Source: an uncultured Agathobacter sp. (GTDB taxonomy: Bacteria; Bacillota; Clostridia; Lachnospirales; Lachnospiraceae). From it: a stretch of DNA of 13,596 nt. Positions 1 to 7,153 of this stretch are shown here, piece by piece (positions within the stretch are counted from its first letter, which is position 1; each line of letters opens with the position of its first letter). The notes under the pieces were generated by a model. The model did not search any database. It was not told the DNA's origin and saw nothing but the letters and a program-made list of their open reading frames with translations. The position numbers and the translations under genes were made by a program. The stretch lies in assembly GCA_934358675.1 (NCBI GenBank), contig CAKRKX010000069.1, positions 1 through 13,596 of the forward strand, in the 5' to 3' direction.

Positions 1-12
1 ACAATGGTTACC

Positions 13-41
13 TTGACAGGACTTGTTATGCAGATTTTATA
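13..41 (+). promoter_or_regulatory. Possible sigma-A-type promoter reading into the left repeat
   Basis: A perfect TTGACA (13-18) is followed after 17 nt by TTTATA (36-41), a fair -35/-10 pair. Transcription would run rightwards into the repeat at 76-257 and antisense to the end of the beta-helix gene. No open reading frame follows, so this may be fortuitous or may drive a non-coding or antisense transcript. Confidence 0.35.
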
Positions 42-75
42 TTCTTAGCGGAATAAGGATAGAAATTACCAGAGG

Positions 76-257
76 GCGAATTTCCCTAAAAAAATCACTG
101 TACGGTCCGATGTCGTAAGGATTGAAAGTCAACCAGGTTATGAAATCCTTTTAATTCCGTCACGCCATCCAAAATCACACTGCCAATTTTTATACCTATT
201 TATCCGGTGTCGTCCGCCTTAGAATACGAAAAATCTAAGTCGTCAAACCCGAATTTG
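76..257 (-). repeat. ~180-bp dispersed repeat, left copy (inverted relative to the right copy)
   Basis: Read on the minus strand, this segment matches 13291-13475 almost throughout. The first 57 nt (257 down to 201) differ at one base. A variable patch of about 15 nt follows, then a conserved block, a second variable patch of about 8 nt, and a long conserved block that includes the T7 run near the distal end. The sequence contains the stem CTTAGA/TCTAAG (218-223 with 234-239, 10-nt loop) and AAGGATT/AATCCTT pairing in the distal block. It begins 7 nt after the stop codon of the gene ending at 265. No reading frame is conserved between copies: one frame is open here but broken by a stop in the other copy. 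It is therefore probably non-coding. I do not recognise the family. Confidence 0.85.
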
Positions 258-264
258 GCAGAAG

Positions 265-3129
265 TTACAGTGGCATGAGGTACACACTGCTTTGGCTAAG
301 TAAAAACAGATTGCAGGCATCTCCGGCCATGCAGGTAATGCGCTCCGGAAGTTCGATGGTCTCAAGCAGGGTGCCGTCCGGTGCATGATGATACAGCCGA
401 TCGTCTGCTACGTAGAATGATCCGTCCGGCGCAGTAAAGGCACCGTAGCGTCCGTGTTCCGCAAGCAGCTTTGGATGAACGGTATTACCATCTTTGGTGA
501 CATCGAATTTCCATACACGATTGATACTGTCGTCGACAGAGTACATGGTCTGGCTGCTTCGAGCCGTAATCAGCGAGGTGGCACGGGCTGCATCCTCACA
601 GGCGTAGAGTGCGGTCTGACCATCCGGTGCAAGGTAGAAGGTATCCACCGGCTTTGCCATATGATCGAGGTACATGCCCGGATACCAGTAGTGCGCCGGA
701 TGATAGATTGTTTTTGGAGCAGGCAGGACTGTTTTCTCCGGAAAAAGTTCCTGCATAGTGTTGTATGGATCGTTCGGATCCATCGCATAAACACGGAGTC
801 CACGTTTGCCAAACCAGGAGAAATACGGGTGGAAATTACTCCAGTCAATGGTGGAAAAAGCGCCATTGTTCGCGTTTTCACGTAGGGCTTTGTAATCCAC
901 GGCAACGATAAGACGATCCTCGCTGTCATAGAACATACTGTTTGGCGTAAAATGGATGTCAAATAGTAATTCAAGCGTTTGCCGGCTTACATTGTAGCGG
1001 TAGATCCGTTTATGGGGCTTATCGCAGAATGTCAGATTTCCCTTAGAATCGAGAGCCGCACCGCATGCAAAGGAAAATCCGCTTATCAACTTCTTGAAAT
1101 GCGCATTCGAAGTCGTATAGGAATAAGGCTTTGCATATGTCTGCTCATCGGTCAATGAAAGATATGCCAGCTCCCAGCTTCGAACAGCCAGCTGCCCGCC
1201 CCAATCGGAGAGGGTGTTGCTGAATACATATTGCATCTGCGTGTAATTGTGAAGGTTGCAGAACGTGATGTCGCGGCTGTCCCACACACGGATCGCAGTA
1301 TCACACGGCTGCTCGACAAAAACAGTCCGGAAGATAAAATAATTGGCAAAAAGCAATTGTCTGCAGTGGTTGATCTCCATAGGCAGACAATGCGGGCCTT
1401 CGCCTTTTTCCTCTTCGGTCTGCAGTGCATAAAAGCGCCAGTTCGATACATGGTGCAGCTTTATCTCGTTGCGCACGTGGTGCTCTAACGAGATGCAGTA
1501 CATGCGTCCCGGAGTCTGGGTGTTAGTGATCGCGATCCCGGCTTCCGCATACGGACTTGCACTCCAGATATCTTTGAAGATACCACCGCCGTCCTCAGTG
1601 ATCCACAGGCTTGCGTACTGGAAATCCCATTCGCGCTCTGCGTAGAAATCCGCATTGCGGCTTGCATTGTACACATAATCGTAACCGTTGGTGCCGTCTT
1701 TGGGCATCAGTCCGTGTCCGCCGACAAATTTAACATCGTTCATGTAGGAGAGGGCGTTTGCCATCCATTTGCAGCCGACTGCGCGTGGATTCTTTCCGGC
1801 GGTATCCAGACCGATTCCGTGAATGATATTGAATCCATGACTCGTCTCAACCAATGGTTTCGGTGTTCCGAAACCGGAAAAGGCATCGGTATCGTCGGTC
1901 AGAACAATCTGTGTTGAAATCGGGTTCAGGCCGATGAACTGCGTATCATCTTCCATGGTGATCGTGTCGGTCACGCGATAGATTCCCTGAGGAAAATACA
2001 AAATCTTGGCGGAGAGGATCGCCAGGCGGAGTGCTTCGGTGTCGTCTGTAATTCCATCGCCGACAGCGCCAAAGTCGCGAACGCTTTGCCAAAGCGACAT
2101 ATCGGGAAGAAGCGGAATATCACTTTCCGGCATAGGCGCAAGTACCGCAAGCGGCTTGCAGTGGCATACCGTTTCAAAAGACGCTTCCATTTTGACAGAG
2201 GTCTGTGTTTTGCCGTGGTGATAATCGGTCACAACATAATCGGAATGAGAAATCCTCTGCTCGTCCCCGCTGTCAAGTTTTCGGACGAGAATCGGAACAT
2301 TGTGGCAGAACACATTGCGCAGATGATACTGGTTAAAACTGTTATCTTCCAGATGAAACCGGATTGCGGCATCGCTGATGTCGGAGAACATACAGTCCTC
2401 AAGATAGAGCTTTTCCCAGCTTGGCATTTCATCGCAAAGGGGTACAAAAGCCGCAGGCACATCGCTGATCTGCAGACGGATTCCGGTAAAACCGGTTTCT
2501 CTTGTTGCAACAGCAGCTGTGCGCTGATGTAAAAATGCGCTGTCGAGCAATGCAAAAGGCCATCCGGGTGAGCAATTGTGCGTGTAGATTCCGTACTCGC
2601 CACCGTCAAACAGGAGATTTTCCATTTCATTTCCAACATCGTAGATTCCCGCAAAACCCTGACCGATCGAAAAATTACAGTGGCTGATCAGACCGTGCTG
2701 TGCAAAATGTGCACGCACACAGATGGCACCGGGATTACCGTCTTCAATGACAAAGTCCACATTCGACAGGCCGCTGTAAAAGGTTCCGGCATCCGCGTCG
2801 CGAATTGTTTCGGATTCTGCGTCGACTGGATTTTTGACGAACCACAGGAGCGGCTTGCGCTCGGTAAATCCAGGAGTTGTGTGCGCAAGCAGCAGAATCG
2901 GTCTTGTCGGTCCGTATCCGATCAGGCGGACGGAACGGGGAATCAGAATGGTGTCCGTGATCTTATAGGTTCCGGACGGAATGTATACGATGCCGGTTAC
3001 ATGTTCCGAAATGACGCGGTTGATCGCATCCTGCAAAAAGCGTGTCGCATCGCTTGCGTCTTCCGGCAGATGCAGCACGATGCCGTCCGGATCCGGAAAC
3101 GGTAATGTATATCTTGAATGAAGTTCCAT
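265..3129 (-). CDS. Tandem pectate-lyase-like beta-helix protein fused to an SMP-30/NHL-like beta-propeller
   Basis: A 954-aa protein. The start is the ATG read at 3129-3127, because a strong AAGGAGG lies 6 nt upstream; an upstream in-frame ATG at 3156 would place that ribosome binding site inside the gene. Two Pectate_lyase_3-type repeats are visible. The first, roughly residues 12-330, has a GIVYIPSGTYKITDT segment. The second, roughly 345-660, opens with the signature DFGAVGDGITDDTEAL and has YFPQGIYRVTDT. This tandem layout resembles GH55-like and polysaccharide-lyase-like beta-helix proteins. The last ~280 residues, from about 675, look like an SMP-30/gluconolactonase or NHL propeller (GAALDSKGNLTFCD, RIYRYNV and APDGSFYVADDRLY blades). 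No signal peptide or membrane segment is seen, so a cytoplasmic enzyme acting on imported sugar-acid oligosaccharides is plausible. The substrate cannot be read from sequence. It is transcribed from its own promoter at 3162-3190. Confidence 0.85.
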   Translation of the reverse strand: MELHSRYTLPFPDPDGIVLHLPEDASDATRFLQDAINRVISEHVTGIVYIPSGTYKITDTILIPRSVRLIGYGPTRPILLLAHTTPGFTERKPLLWFVKNPVDAESETIRDADAGTFYSGLSNVDFVIEDGNPGAICVRAHFAQHGLISHCNFSIGQGFAGIYDVGNEMENLLFDGGEYGIYTHNCSPGWPFALLDSAFLHQRTAAVATRETGFTGIRLQISDVPAAFVPLCDEMPSWEKLYLEDCMFSDISDAAIRFHLEDNSFNQYHLRNVFCHNVPILVRKLDSGDEQRISHSDYVVTDYHHGKTQTSVKMEASFETVCHCKPLAVLAPMPESDIPLLPDMSLWQSVRDFGAVGDGITDDTEALRLAILSAKILYFPQGIYRVTDTITMEDDTQFIGLNPISTQIVLTDDTDAFSGFGTPKPLVETSHGFNIIHGIGLDTAGKNPRAVGCKWMANALSYMNDVKFVGGHGLMPKDGTNGYDYVYNASRNADFYAEREWDFQYASLWITEDGGGIFKDIWSASPYAEAGIAITNTQTPGRMYCISLEHHVRNEIKLHHVSNWRFYALQTEEEKGEGPHCLPMEINHCRQLLFANYFIFRTVFVEQPCDTAIRVWDSRDITFCNLHNYTQMQYVFSNTLSDWGGQLAVRSWELAYLSLTDEQTYAKPYSYTTSNAHFKKLISGFSFACGAALDSKGNLTFCDKPHKRIYRYNVSRQTLELLFDIHFTPNSMFYDSEDRLIVAVDYKALRENANNGAFSTIDWSNFHPYFSWFGKRGLRVYAMDPNDPYNTMQELFPEKTVLPAPKTIYHPAHYWYPGMYLDHMAKPVDTFYLAPDGQTALYACEDAARATSLITARSSQTMYSVDDSINRVWKFDVTKDGNTVHPKLLAEHGRYGAFTAPDGSFYVADDRLYHHAPDGTLLETIELPERITCMAGDACNLFLLSQSSVYLMPL

Positions 3130-3161
3130 AAAAACCCTCCTTGCTATAATAATCAACTATC

Positions 3162-3190
3162 ATTATAACAAGGGAAGGCGGTTGTTAAAA
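3162..3190 (-). promoter_or_regulatory. Promoter of the beta-helix/propeller gene
   Basis: On the minus strand there is a perfect TATAAT -10 (3167-3162), 17 nt downstream of a weak TTTTAA -35 (3190-3185). It lies 33 nt before the start codon, between the antiporter stop and the beta-helix gene. That suggests the two same-strand genes need not share one transcript. No convincing terminator separates them; AAAAG/CTTTT near 3187-3201 could form only a 5-bp stem. Confidence 0.6.
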
Positions 3191-3219
3191 GACATGCTTT
3201 TTTAGATAGGGTTTCCTTT

Positions 3220-4137
3220 TTATCGGGCGATAATATAGATGCTGTATGTCACGTAGCAGAGGATGCAGATGACACCTTCCATGCGGGATGTCTCGCGCTG
3301 CGTTTTGGCCAGCACAAGGATCAGAACGCATACAATGATCAGGATTGCTGCATCAATGAGAAGTTCCGGTGCTACGTGGATCGGCGTGAGCACGGAAGAT
3401 GCCCCGAGGATAAACATGATATTAAAAATGCAGGATCCCACAGCGTTACCCAATGCGATGCCCGAGTCGCCTTTTCTTGCAGCAACGATCGAAGTCATAA
3501 GCTCCGGAAGCGAGGTCCCGATTGCAACGATCGTAAGGCCGACCAACGTATCGCTCATGCCGAGTGAGCGTGCGATCAGGCTTGCGTTGTCAACAACGAG
3601 ATTTCCACCGAAAATGATTGCAATCAGTCCTCCGATGATATAGAGAATGCTTCGGGTGACGGAAAGCTGACGGATCGGTTCGGCATCGGAGCGGTCGCGG
3701 ATGGCGCTGCGAATGACGATAAACAGATAAGCGGCCATACCGGCAAGGAGCAGAACACCCTCGAGGCGGTTGAGCCTGCCGTCAAGCAGAAGGAGAAACA
3801 ATACGGCAGATACCGCAACATTCCACCACAGATCGCGGCGTAACATATCTTTGTGGGTTGTGATCGGTCGAAGCAGGGCAGAGACACCGATGACCATGAG
3901 AAGATTGAAAATGTTCGAACCGACGATGTTGCCGAGTGAGATATCACTGTTTCCGGCAAGTCCGGCGGTGATCGAGACTGCCGTCTCGGGTGCACTCGTT
4001 CCCATCGCCACGATCGTAAGTCCGATCACGATGGAGGGAACACGCAGGATTCCTGCGATGGAAGAGGAACCATCCACGAAGAAATCCGCACCCTTGAGCA
4101 GAAGAACAAAACCGACAAGTAGCAATAAGTACATCAT
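3220..4137 (-). CDS. Calcium/sodium antiporter of the CaCA superfamily (YrbG-like)
   Basis: A 305-aa, highly hydrophobic integral membrane protein with the two inverted alpha repeats that define Na+/Ca2+ exchangers. Alpha-1, at about residues 39-78, has GLTIVAMGTSAPE and GNIVGSNIFN. Alpha-2, at about 200-239, has GLTIVAIGTSLPE and GNAVGSCIFN. The acidic Glu residues in GTSxPE (about E51 and E212) are the expected cation ligands. A hydrophilic loop with many charges (about 146-158) separates the halves. Length and topology are normal for prokaryotic CaCA proteins, about ten membrane segments. The start could be either of two adjacent ATGs (4137 or 4134); GGAGGT lies 4-8 nt upstream and fits the second slightly better. 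A Mn2+-type riboswitch precedes it, so in the cell it may export Mn2+ as well as, or instead of, Ca2+ (inference). Confidence 0.92.
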   Translation of the reverse strand: MMYLLLLVGFVLLLKGADFFVDGSSSIAGILRVPSIVIGLTIVAMGTSAPETAVSITAGLAGNSDISLGNIVGSNIFNLLMVIGVSALLRPITTHKDMLRRDLWWNVAVSAVLFLLLLDGRLNRLEGVLLLAGMAAYLFIVIRSAIRDRSDAEPIRQLSVTRSILYIIGGLIAIIFGGNLVVDNASLIARSLGMSDTLVGLTIVAIGTSLPELMTSIVAARKGDSGIALGNAVGSCIFNIMFILGASSVLTPIHVAPELLIDAAILIIVCVLILVLAKTQRETSRMEGVICILCYVTYSIYIIAR

Positions 4138-4159
4138 AATGACCTCCAGTCTGTGCAGT

Positions 4160-4205
4160 AAAAAAGAGACTCTTACCGCACGAAAAATAGTGCAATAAAA
4201 GTCTC
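4160..4205 (-). terminator. Riboswitch-controlled intrinsic terminator upstream of the antiporter
   Basis: On the minus strand, GAGACT followed by TTATTGCAC pairs with GTGCGGTAA and AGTCTC across a short U-rich loop, and six T residues follow. The 5' arm includes the GAGAC...TTTTATTG segment that forms the 3' side of the aptamer's closing helix, so aptamer and terminator are mutually exclusive. This is the layout of a ligand-ON transcriptional switch: metal binding keeps the 5' arm in the aptamer and permits read-through. Confidence 0.85.
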
Positions 4206-4299
4206 GTTACATACCAGAATGGGTATGGAAACTGCCCGGCCCGAAAGCGTGATGACGAACAGCCTCACATCAGAAGATGCCAACTACTCCCTCGTATTG
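4193..4299 (-). ncRNA. yybP-ykoY family manganese riboswitch aptamer
   Basis: Read on the minus strand, the leader contains the family landmarks in order: GAGGGAGTAG, a small hairpin (GCATC/GATGT), the GTTCGTCATCACG segment, a GC-rich CGGGCCGGGCAG element, the hairpin CATACC/GGTATG, and the closing ACGAGACTTT. CAATA at the 5' end pairs with TATTG at the 3' end to close the helix. It sits directly upstream of a cation antiporter, a known gene class for this riboswitch, and overlaps an intrinsic terminator. yybP-ykoY RNAs sense Mn2+ and usually turn on Mn2+ efflux genes. The assignment is from motif recognition, not a covariance-model score. Confidence 0.83.
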
Positions 4300-4312
4300 T
4301 TGTGATAATTAT

Positions 4313-4342
4313 TCTATAACACAGGACATGTTATATTGTCAA
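4313..4342 (-). promoter_or_regulatory. Promoter for the riboswitch/antiporter transcript
   Basis: On the minus strand there is a perfect TTGACA (4342-4337) with TATAGA (4318-4313) 18 nt downstream, or TTATAG at 17 nt. Transcription would start just before the aptamer. It lies close to the divergent promoter at 4351-4379, so the two RNA polymerase sites nearly abut. Confidence 0.6.
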
Positions 4343-4350
4343 TAAAAAGA

Positions 4351-4379
4351 TTGAAATCGAACACACTTTCTGCTATGAT
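4351..4379 (+). promoter_or_regulatory. Promoter for the gene at 4426
   Basis: TTGAAA (4351-4356) and TATGAT (4374-4379) are separated by exactly 17 nt. They lie 46 nt upstream of the start codon and are divergent from the antiporter promoter. Confidence 0.65.
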
Positions 4380-4425
4380 AGATTTGAAATCAGATTGAAT
4401 CTCACAAAAGTGAAGGTGGCAGACA

Positions 4426-4845
4426 ATGAAGATCATGAAGAACCACAGAGTGTGGATCTGTATGAACTTAATATTGATGATTCTTCTGTCGGGAATGTGC
4501 TATGAGTCAGTGAAAGCAGATTCCTTATTGCTGCGTCTGCGCACCGGATCTATCGAGTCACAACAGACGGCACATCATCTGAACGACGCCTTTTTCGGGG
4601 GCCCGCAGAATGAGGGAACGGAGGAAGTGTTCGGCGTCAGAGATTTCGATTCGCGCCTGATCGCAGTGCGCAGGACAAGTCGTTTCGGCGGAATCCGTAC
4701 GGTTCTGCTGGCGTATCTTTTTGTGGTCGTTGTCATCGGACTGACGGGTTGGATCAACCGGATTGTCTTACTCTCGGCGTTGTCGCTGTGTAACAGGCAG
4801 ACGATCATTCACTATATTCACCAAAAGGACGGAGCCAAAGGCTAA
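4426..4845 (+). CDS. Hypothetical membrane protein with signal-like N-terminus
   Basis: A 139-aa protein that I do not recognise. GAAGGTGG sits 6 nt before the ATG, and a good promoter is present at 4351-4379. Residues ~8-32 form a signal peptide or signal anchor: basic start, then a hydrophobic stretch, ending near VKADS. A hydrophilic middle of about 60 residues follows, containing FFGGPQNEGTEEVFGVRDFDSR. A second hydrophobic segment lies at about residues 90-116, after a basic RRTSRFGG flank. The short tail (IIHYIHQKDGAKG) is polar. The likely product is a one- or two-span membrane protein with its central part outside the cell. No catalytic motif is visible. The gene faces away from the antiporter and precedes the small membrane protein and polymerase genes. 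Confidence 0.65.
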   Translation: MKIMKNHRVWICMNLILMILLSGMCYESVKADSLLLRLRTGSIESQQTAHHLNDAFFGGPQNEGTEEVFGVRDFDSRLIAVRRTSRFGGIRTVLLAYLFVVVVIGLTGWINRIVLLSALSLCNRQTIIHYIHQKDGAKG

Positions 4846-4866
4846 CACTTTTCTTATTATGAGATC

Positions 4867-4887
4867 GACCCGTGTATAACAGGGGTC
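4867..4887 (+). promoter_or_regulatory. GACCC/GGGTC inverted repeat with a TATAAC in the loop
   Basis: GACCC (4867-4871) and GGGTC (4883-4887) flank TATAAC (4875-4880). No U-tract follows, so it is a poor terminator. A weak TTCTTA 18 nt upstream would make the TATAAC a possible -10, with the dyad as an operator over it. It lies between the 139-aa gene and the small membrane protein/polymerase genes. The function is uncertain. Confidence 0.25.
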
Positions 4888-4947
4888 ATATTCGTGTACT
4901 TTAAAAATAGTAAGACAGAGTGCTTTTGGCACGGAAATGAGGAGAAT

Positions 4948-5100
4948 ATGGCAGCAAATATTTTAGTTGGAATTTTTGCGGTAATCGTGGTGGGCGCAGC
5001 GGGATGGTCCTGTTGGTTTGAAAACCACAGACAGTCGGAGAAAGACCTTGAGGAGCAGGTAAATACGCTTCAGGCACAGAGAGCCGACAATAAGAAGTAA
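4948..5100 (+). CDS. Small single-span membrane protein (50 aa)
   Basis: An ATG at 4948 immediately preceded by GAGGAG gives a 50-aa protein. The longer in-frame start at 4894 has no ribosome binding site and adds a polar, cysteine-containing leader that fits poorly. Residues ~3-22 are a strong membrane segment (ILVGIFAVIVVGAAGWSCW). The remaining ~25 residues are highly charged and probably helical (SEKDLEEQVNTLQAQRADNKK), suggesting a cytoplasmic tail that could form a coiled coil. It ends 33 nt before the translesion polymerase gene with no terminator between, so co-transcription is likely. No family is recognised. It could be a membrane-stress or cell-cycle small protein, but nothing in the sequence proves this. 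Confidence 0.6.
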   Translation: MAANILVGIFAVIVVGAAGWSCWFENHRQSEKDLEEQVNTLQAQRADNKK

Positions 5101-5133
5101 AGATTCCTTCTTACATAAGAGAGGAGGGGAAAC

Positions 5134-6657
5134 ATGCAACGGAACAGACAGTATATTGCCATAGATTTGAAGTCGTTCTACGCTTCGGTGGAATGCCGGG
5201 AGCGGGAACTCGATCCGCTGACGACAAATCTGGTTGTGGCAGATCCGGGTCGAACGGAGAAAACCATCTGTCTGGCGGTGTCCCCTTCTCTGAAAGCATA
5301 TGGGATTCCGGGACGGGCAAGACTGTTTGAGGTTGTGCAGAAAGTAAAAGAAGCCAACCGAAGACGCCTTCGCTTTGCGCCCGGATCTTCTTTTGTGGGG
5401 GAATCTGTGGATGACAGGAAATTGAAGGAGAATGCAGGTGTTGCCATCTCCTATATTACGGCAACGCCGCGGATGGCACTGTATATGGAGTACAGCACGC
5501 GGATCTATCAGCTATATCTGAAGTACATTGCGCCGGAGGATATCCATGTATATTCCATCGATGAAGTGTTTATGGATGTTACGCATTATCTGAACACCTA
5601 CCGGATGACGGCGTATGAACTGGCAGGAAAACTGATCCGGGAGGTTTATAAGGAGACGGGGATTACCGCGACAGCAGGGATCGGGACGAATCTGTATCTT
5701 GCGAAGATCGCGATGGACATTGTTGCAAAGCATATTCCGCCGGATCGGACAGGGGCACGTATCGCACAGCTTGATGAGATGACCTATCGTCAGCTTCTGT
5801 GGGATCACAGGCCGATCACGGATTTCTGGCGCGTGGGAGCGGGATATGCGAAGAAGCTTGAGGCGAGCGGTATCTACACGATGGGAGATGTGGCGCGCTG
5901 CTCGGTCGGCAAGCCGAATGAATATTATAACGAAGAACTGTTGTATCAGATGTTTGGAATCAATGCCGAGCTTCTGATCGATCACGCGTGGGGATATGAA
6001 CCCACGACGATACAGGATGTGAAAGCCTATAAGCCGCAGTCGAACAGCGTTGGATCCGGACAGGTATTGCATTGCCCGTATCCGGCGGATAAGGCGAGAC
6101 TTGTGGTGCAGGAGATGACGGATGTTCTGGTGCTTGATCTGGTCGACAAAGGACTTGTCACGGATCAGATGGCGCTTACGGTAGGGTATGATATTGACAA
6201 CTTAAAAGGCGCGACTTCCACCGTATATCGGGGAGAAGTGACAACCGACCGGTACGGAAGAAGGATTCCGAAACATGCGCATGGGACGGCAAATCTAGGG
6301 GAGGCAACTTCTTCCACCAGAAAGATTACGGATGCCGTTATGGAGCTTTATGACCGGATTGTGGATGAGAAACTTTTGATCCGCAGAGTGAATCTGGTGG
6401 CCAATCATATTGTAAAAGAGGGAACCGTTACACCGAAGCAGGAATATGAGCAGCTGGATCTCTTTACCGATTATGAGGCAAGACAGGAACAGAGTGAAAA
6501 AGAAAAGGAAGAAATGCAGCGCGAGAAGCAGATGCAGCACGCGGTGCTTGACATAAAGAAAAAATACGGAAAGAATGCGATCTTAAAAGGCATGAATCTG
6601 CAGGAGGGGGCAACGATGCAGGAACGCAACCGGCAGATCGGAGGGCACAAGGCATGA
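5134..6657 (+). CDS. Y-family translesion DNA polymerase (UmuC/UvrX/YqjW type)
   Basis: A 507-aa protein with GAGGAGGGG just upstream of the ATG. The palm motif IDLKSFYASVEC (D11) and the catalytic VYSIDEVFMDV (D143, E144) supply the metal-binding acidic residues. TATAGIGTNLYLAKIAMDI and the helix-hairpin-helix region around TDFWRVGAGYAKKLEASGIYTMGD follow, then a little-finger domain at roughly residues 270-420. The charged C-terminus ends with the YGKNAILKGMNLQEGATMQERNRQIGGHK-type block that I recall from Clostridia and mobile-element versions (split here as YGKNAILKGMNL and EGATMQERNRQIGGHKA). It bypasses lesions with low fidelity during DNA damage. Its 3' end overlaps the YolD-like gene by 4 bp (ATGA), so the two are translationally coupled. 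No GAACnnnnGTTC LexA box is visible upstream. The gene is intact. Confidence 0.93.
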   Translation: MQRNRQYIAIDLKSFYASVECRERELDPLTTNLVVADPGRTEKTICLAVSPSLKAYGIPGRARLFEVVQKVKEANRRRLRFAPGSSFVGESVDDRKLKENAGVAISYITATPRMALYMEYSTRIYQLYLKYIAPEDIHVYSIDEVFMDVTHYLNTYRMTAYELAGKLIREVYKETGITATAGIGTNLYLAKIAMDIVAKHIPPDRTGARIAQLDEMTYRQLLWDHRPITDFWRVGAGYAKKLEASGIYTMGDVARCSVGKPNEYYNEELLYQMFGINAELLIDHAWGYEPTTIQDVKAYKPQSNSVGSGQVLHCPYPADKARLVVQEMTDVLVLDLVDKGLVTDQMALTVGYDIDNLKGATSTVYRGEVTTDRYGRRIPKHAHGTANLGEATSSTRKITDAVMELYDRIVDEKLLIRRVNLVANHIVKEGTVTPKQEYEQLDLFTDYEARQEQSEKEKEEMQREKQMQHAVLDIKKKYGKNAILKGMNLQEGATMQERNRQIGGHKA

Positions 6658-7118
6658 CAAAACCGACGAACAGTCACAGGTACGATGACATCATAGGACT
6701 TCCTCATCCGGTATCAACGAAGCATCCGCAGATGGCGCGTGAGGACCGGGCGGCGCAGTTTTCGCCTTTTGCGGCACTCACCGGATACGATGCGGCCATC
6801 TCAGAGACGCAGAGACTGACCGAAACGCGCAGAGAGCTTGATGAAAACCAGAAGGCAAAGCTGGATGAGAAGATGGCGATTCTTCTGGATCGGCTGGAGG
6901 AACGTTCGACCGTACGGATCACCTATTTTCAGGCGGACGAGAAGAAGGATGGAGGAGCGTACCGGACAGTCGAGGGCGTGATCCGCAAAGTGAAAGAGTA
7001 CGAGAAAATGATACTGATGGAAGATGGAACGCTGATTCCGATCGCAGATATGACGGGGATTGAAAGCGCTGTTTTTGCGGAAAGTTTTGATTCCTATTCG
7101 GGGGATGGTATGGTATAA
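6654..7118 (+). CDS. YolD-like protein, partner of the translesion polymerase
   Basis: A 154-aa soluble protein whose ATG overlaps the polymerase stop codon (ATGA at 6654-6657), with GGAGG 9 nt upstream. The N-terminal HPQMAREDRAAQFSPFAALTGYDAAI segment (residues ~24-49, seen as HPQMAREDRAA and QFSPFAALTGYDAAI) is typical of Clostridia YolD-like proteins. A charged helical part with TRRELDENQKAKLDEKM follows, then a small beta-rich C-terminal region (RITYFQADE, TVEGVIRKVKEYEKMILMEDG). YolD-type genes are regularly paired with Y-family polymerases (uvrX-yolD and yqjW-yqjX in Bacillus) and are thought to act with them like UmuD does with UmuC. Its biochemical role is not settled. The last codons contain an extended -10 for the next gene. 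Confidence 0.85.
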   Translation: MTKPTNSHRYDDIIGLPHPVSTKHPQMAREDRAAQFSPFAALTGYDAAISETQRLTETRRELDENQKAKLDEKMAILLDRLEERSTVRITYFQADEKKDGGAYRTVEGVIRKVKEYEKMILMEDGTLIPIADMTGIESAVFAESFDSYSGDGMV

Positions 7119-7119
7119 T
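7111..7119 (+). promoter_or_regulatory. Extended -10 promoter of the chemotaxis receptor gene
   Basis: TGGTATAAT is a perfect TATAAT preceded by the TGn extension. It overlaps the stop codon of the YolD-like gene, 35 nt before the receptor start. The -35 is weak (TTCCTA at 7091-7096, 17-nt spacing), as is common for extended -10 promoters. It would allow the receptor to be transcribed separately from the DNA-repair genes. Confidence 0.5.
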
Positions 7120-7153
7120 TTTATGTAAGTAAAGTTGTAGGAGGTATATACAA

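Noticed and set aside
454..885. 143-codon plus-strand frame opposite the beta-helix/propeller gene
   Set aside because: It lies inside the propeller-coding region, has no ribosome binding site, and its protein has no recognisable composition or domain.
3187..3201. Terminator between the antiporter and beta-helix genes
   Set aside because: Only a 5-bp AT-rich AAAAG/CTTTT stem can form, and it overlaps the -35 of the next gene, so it is too weak to call.
4846..5133. LexA (SOS) box upstream of the polymerase operon
   Set aside because: No GAACnnnnGTTC or close variant was found in this stretch or before the gene at 4426.
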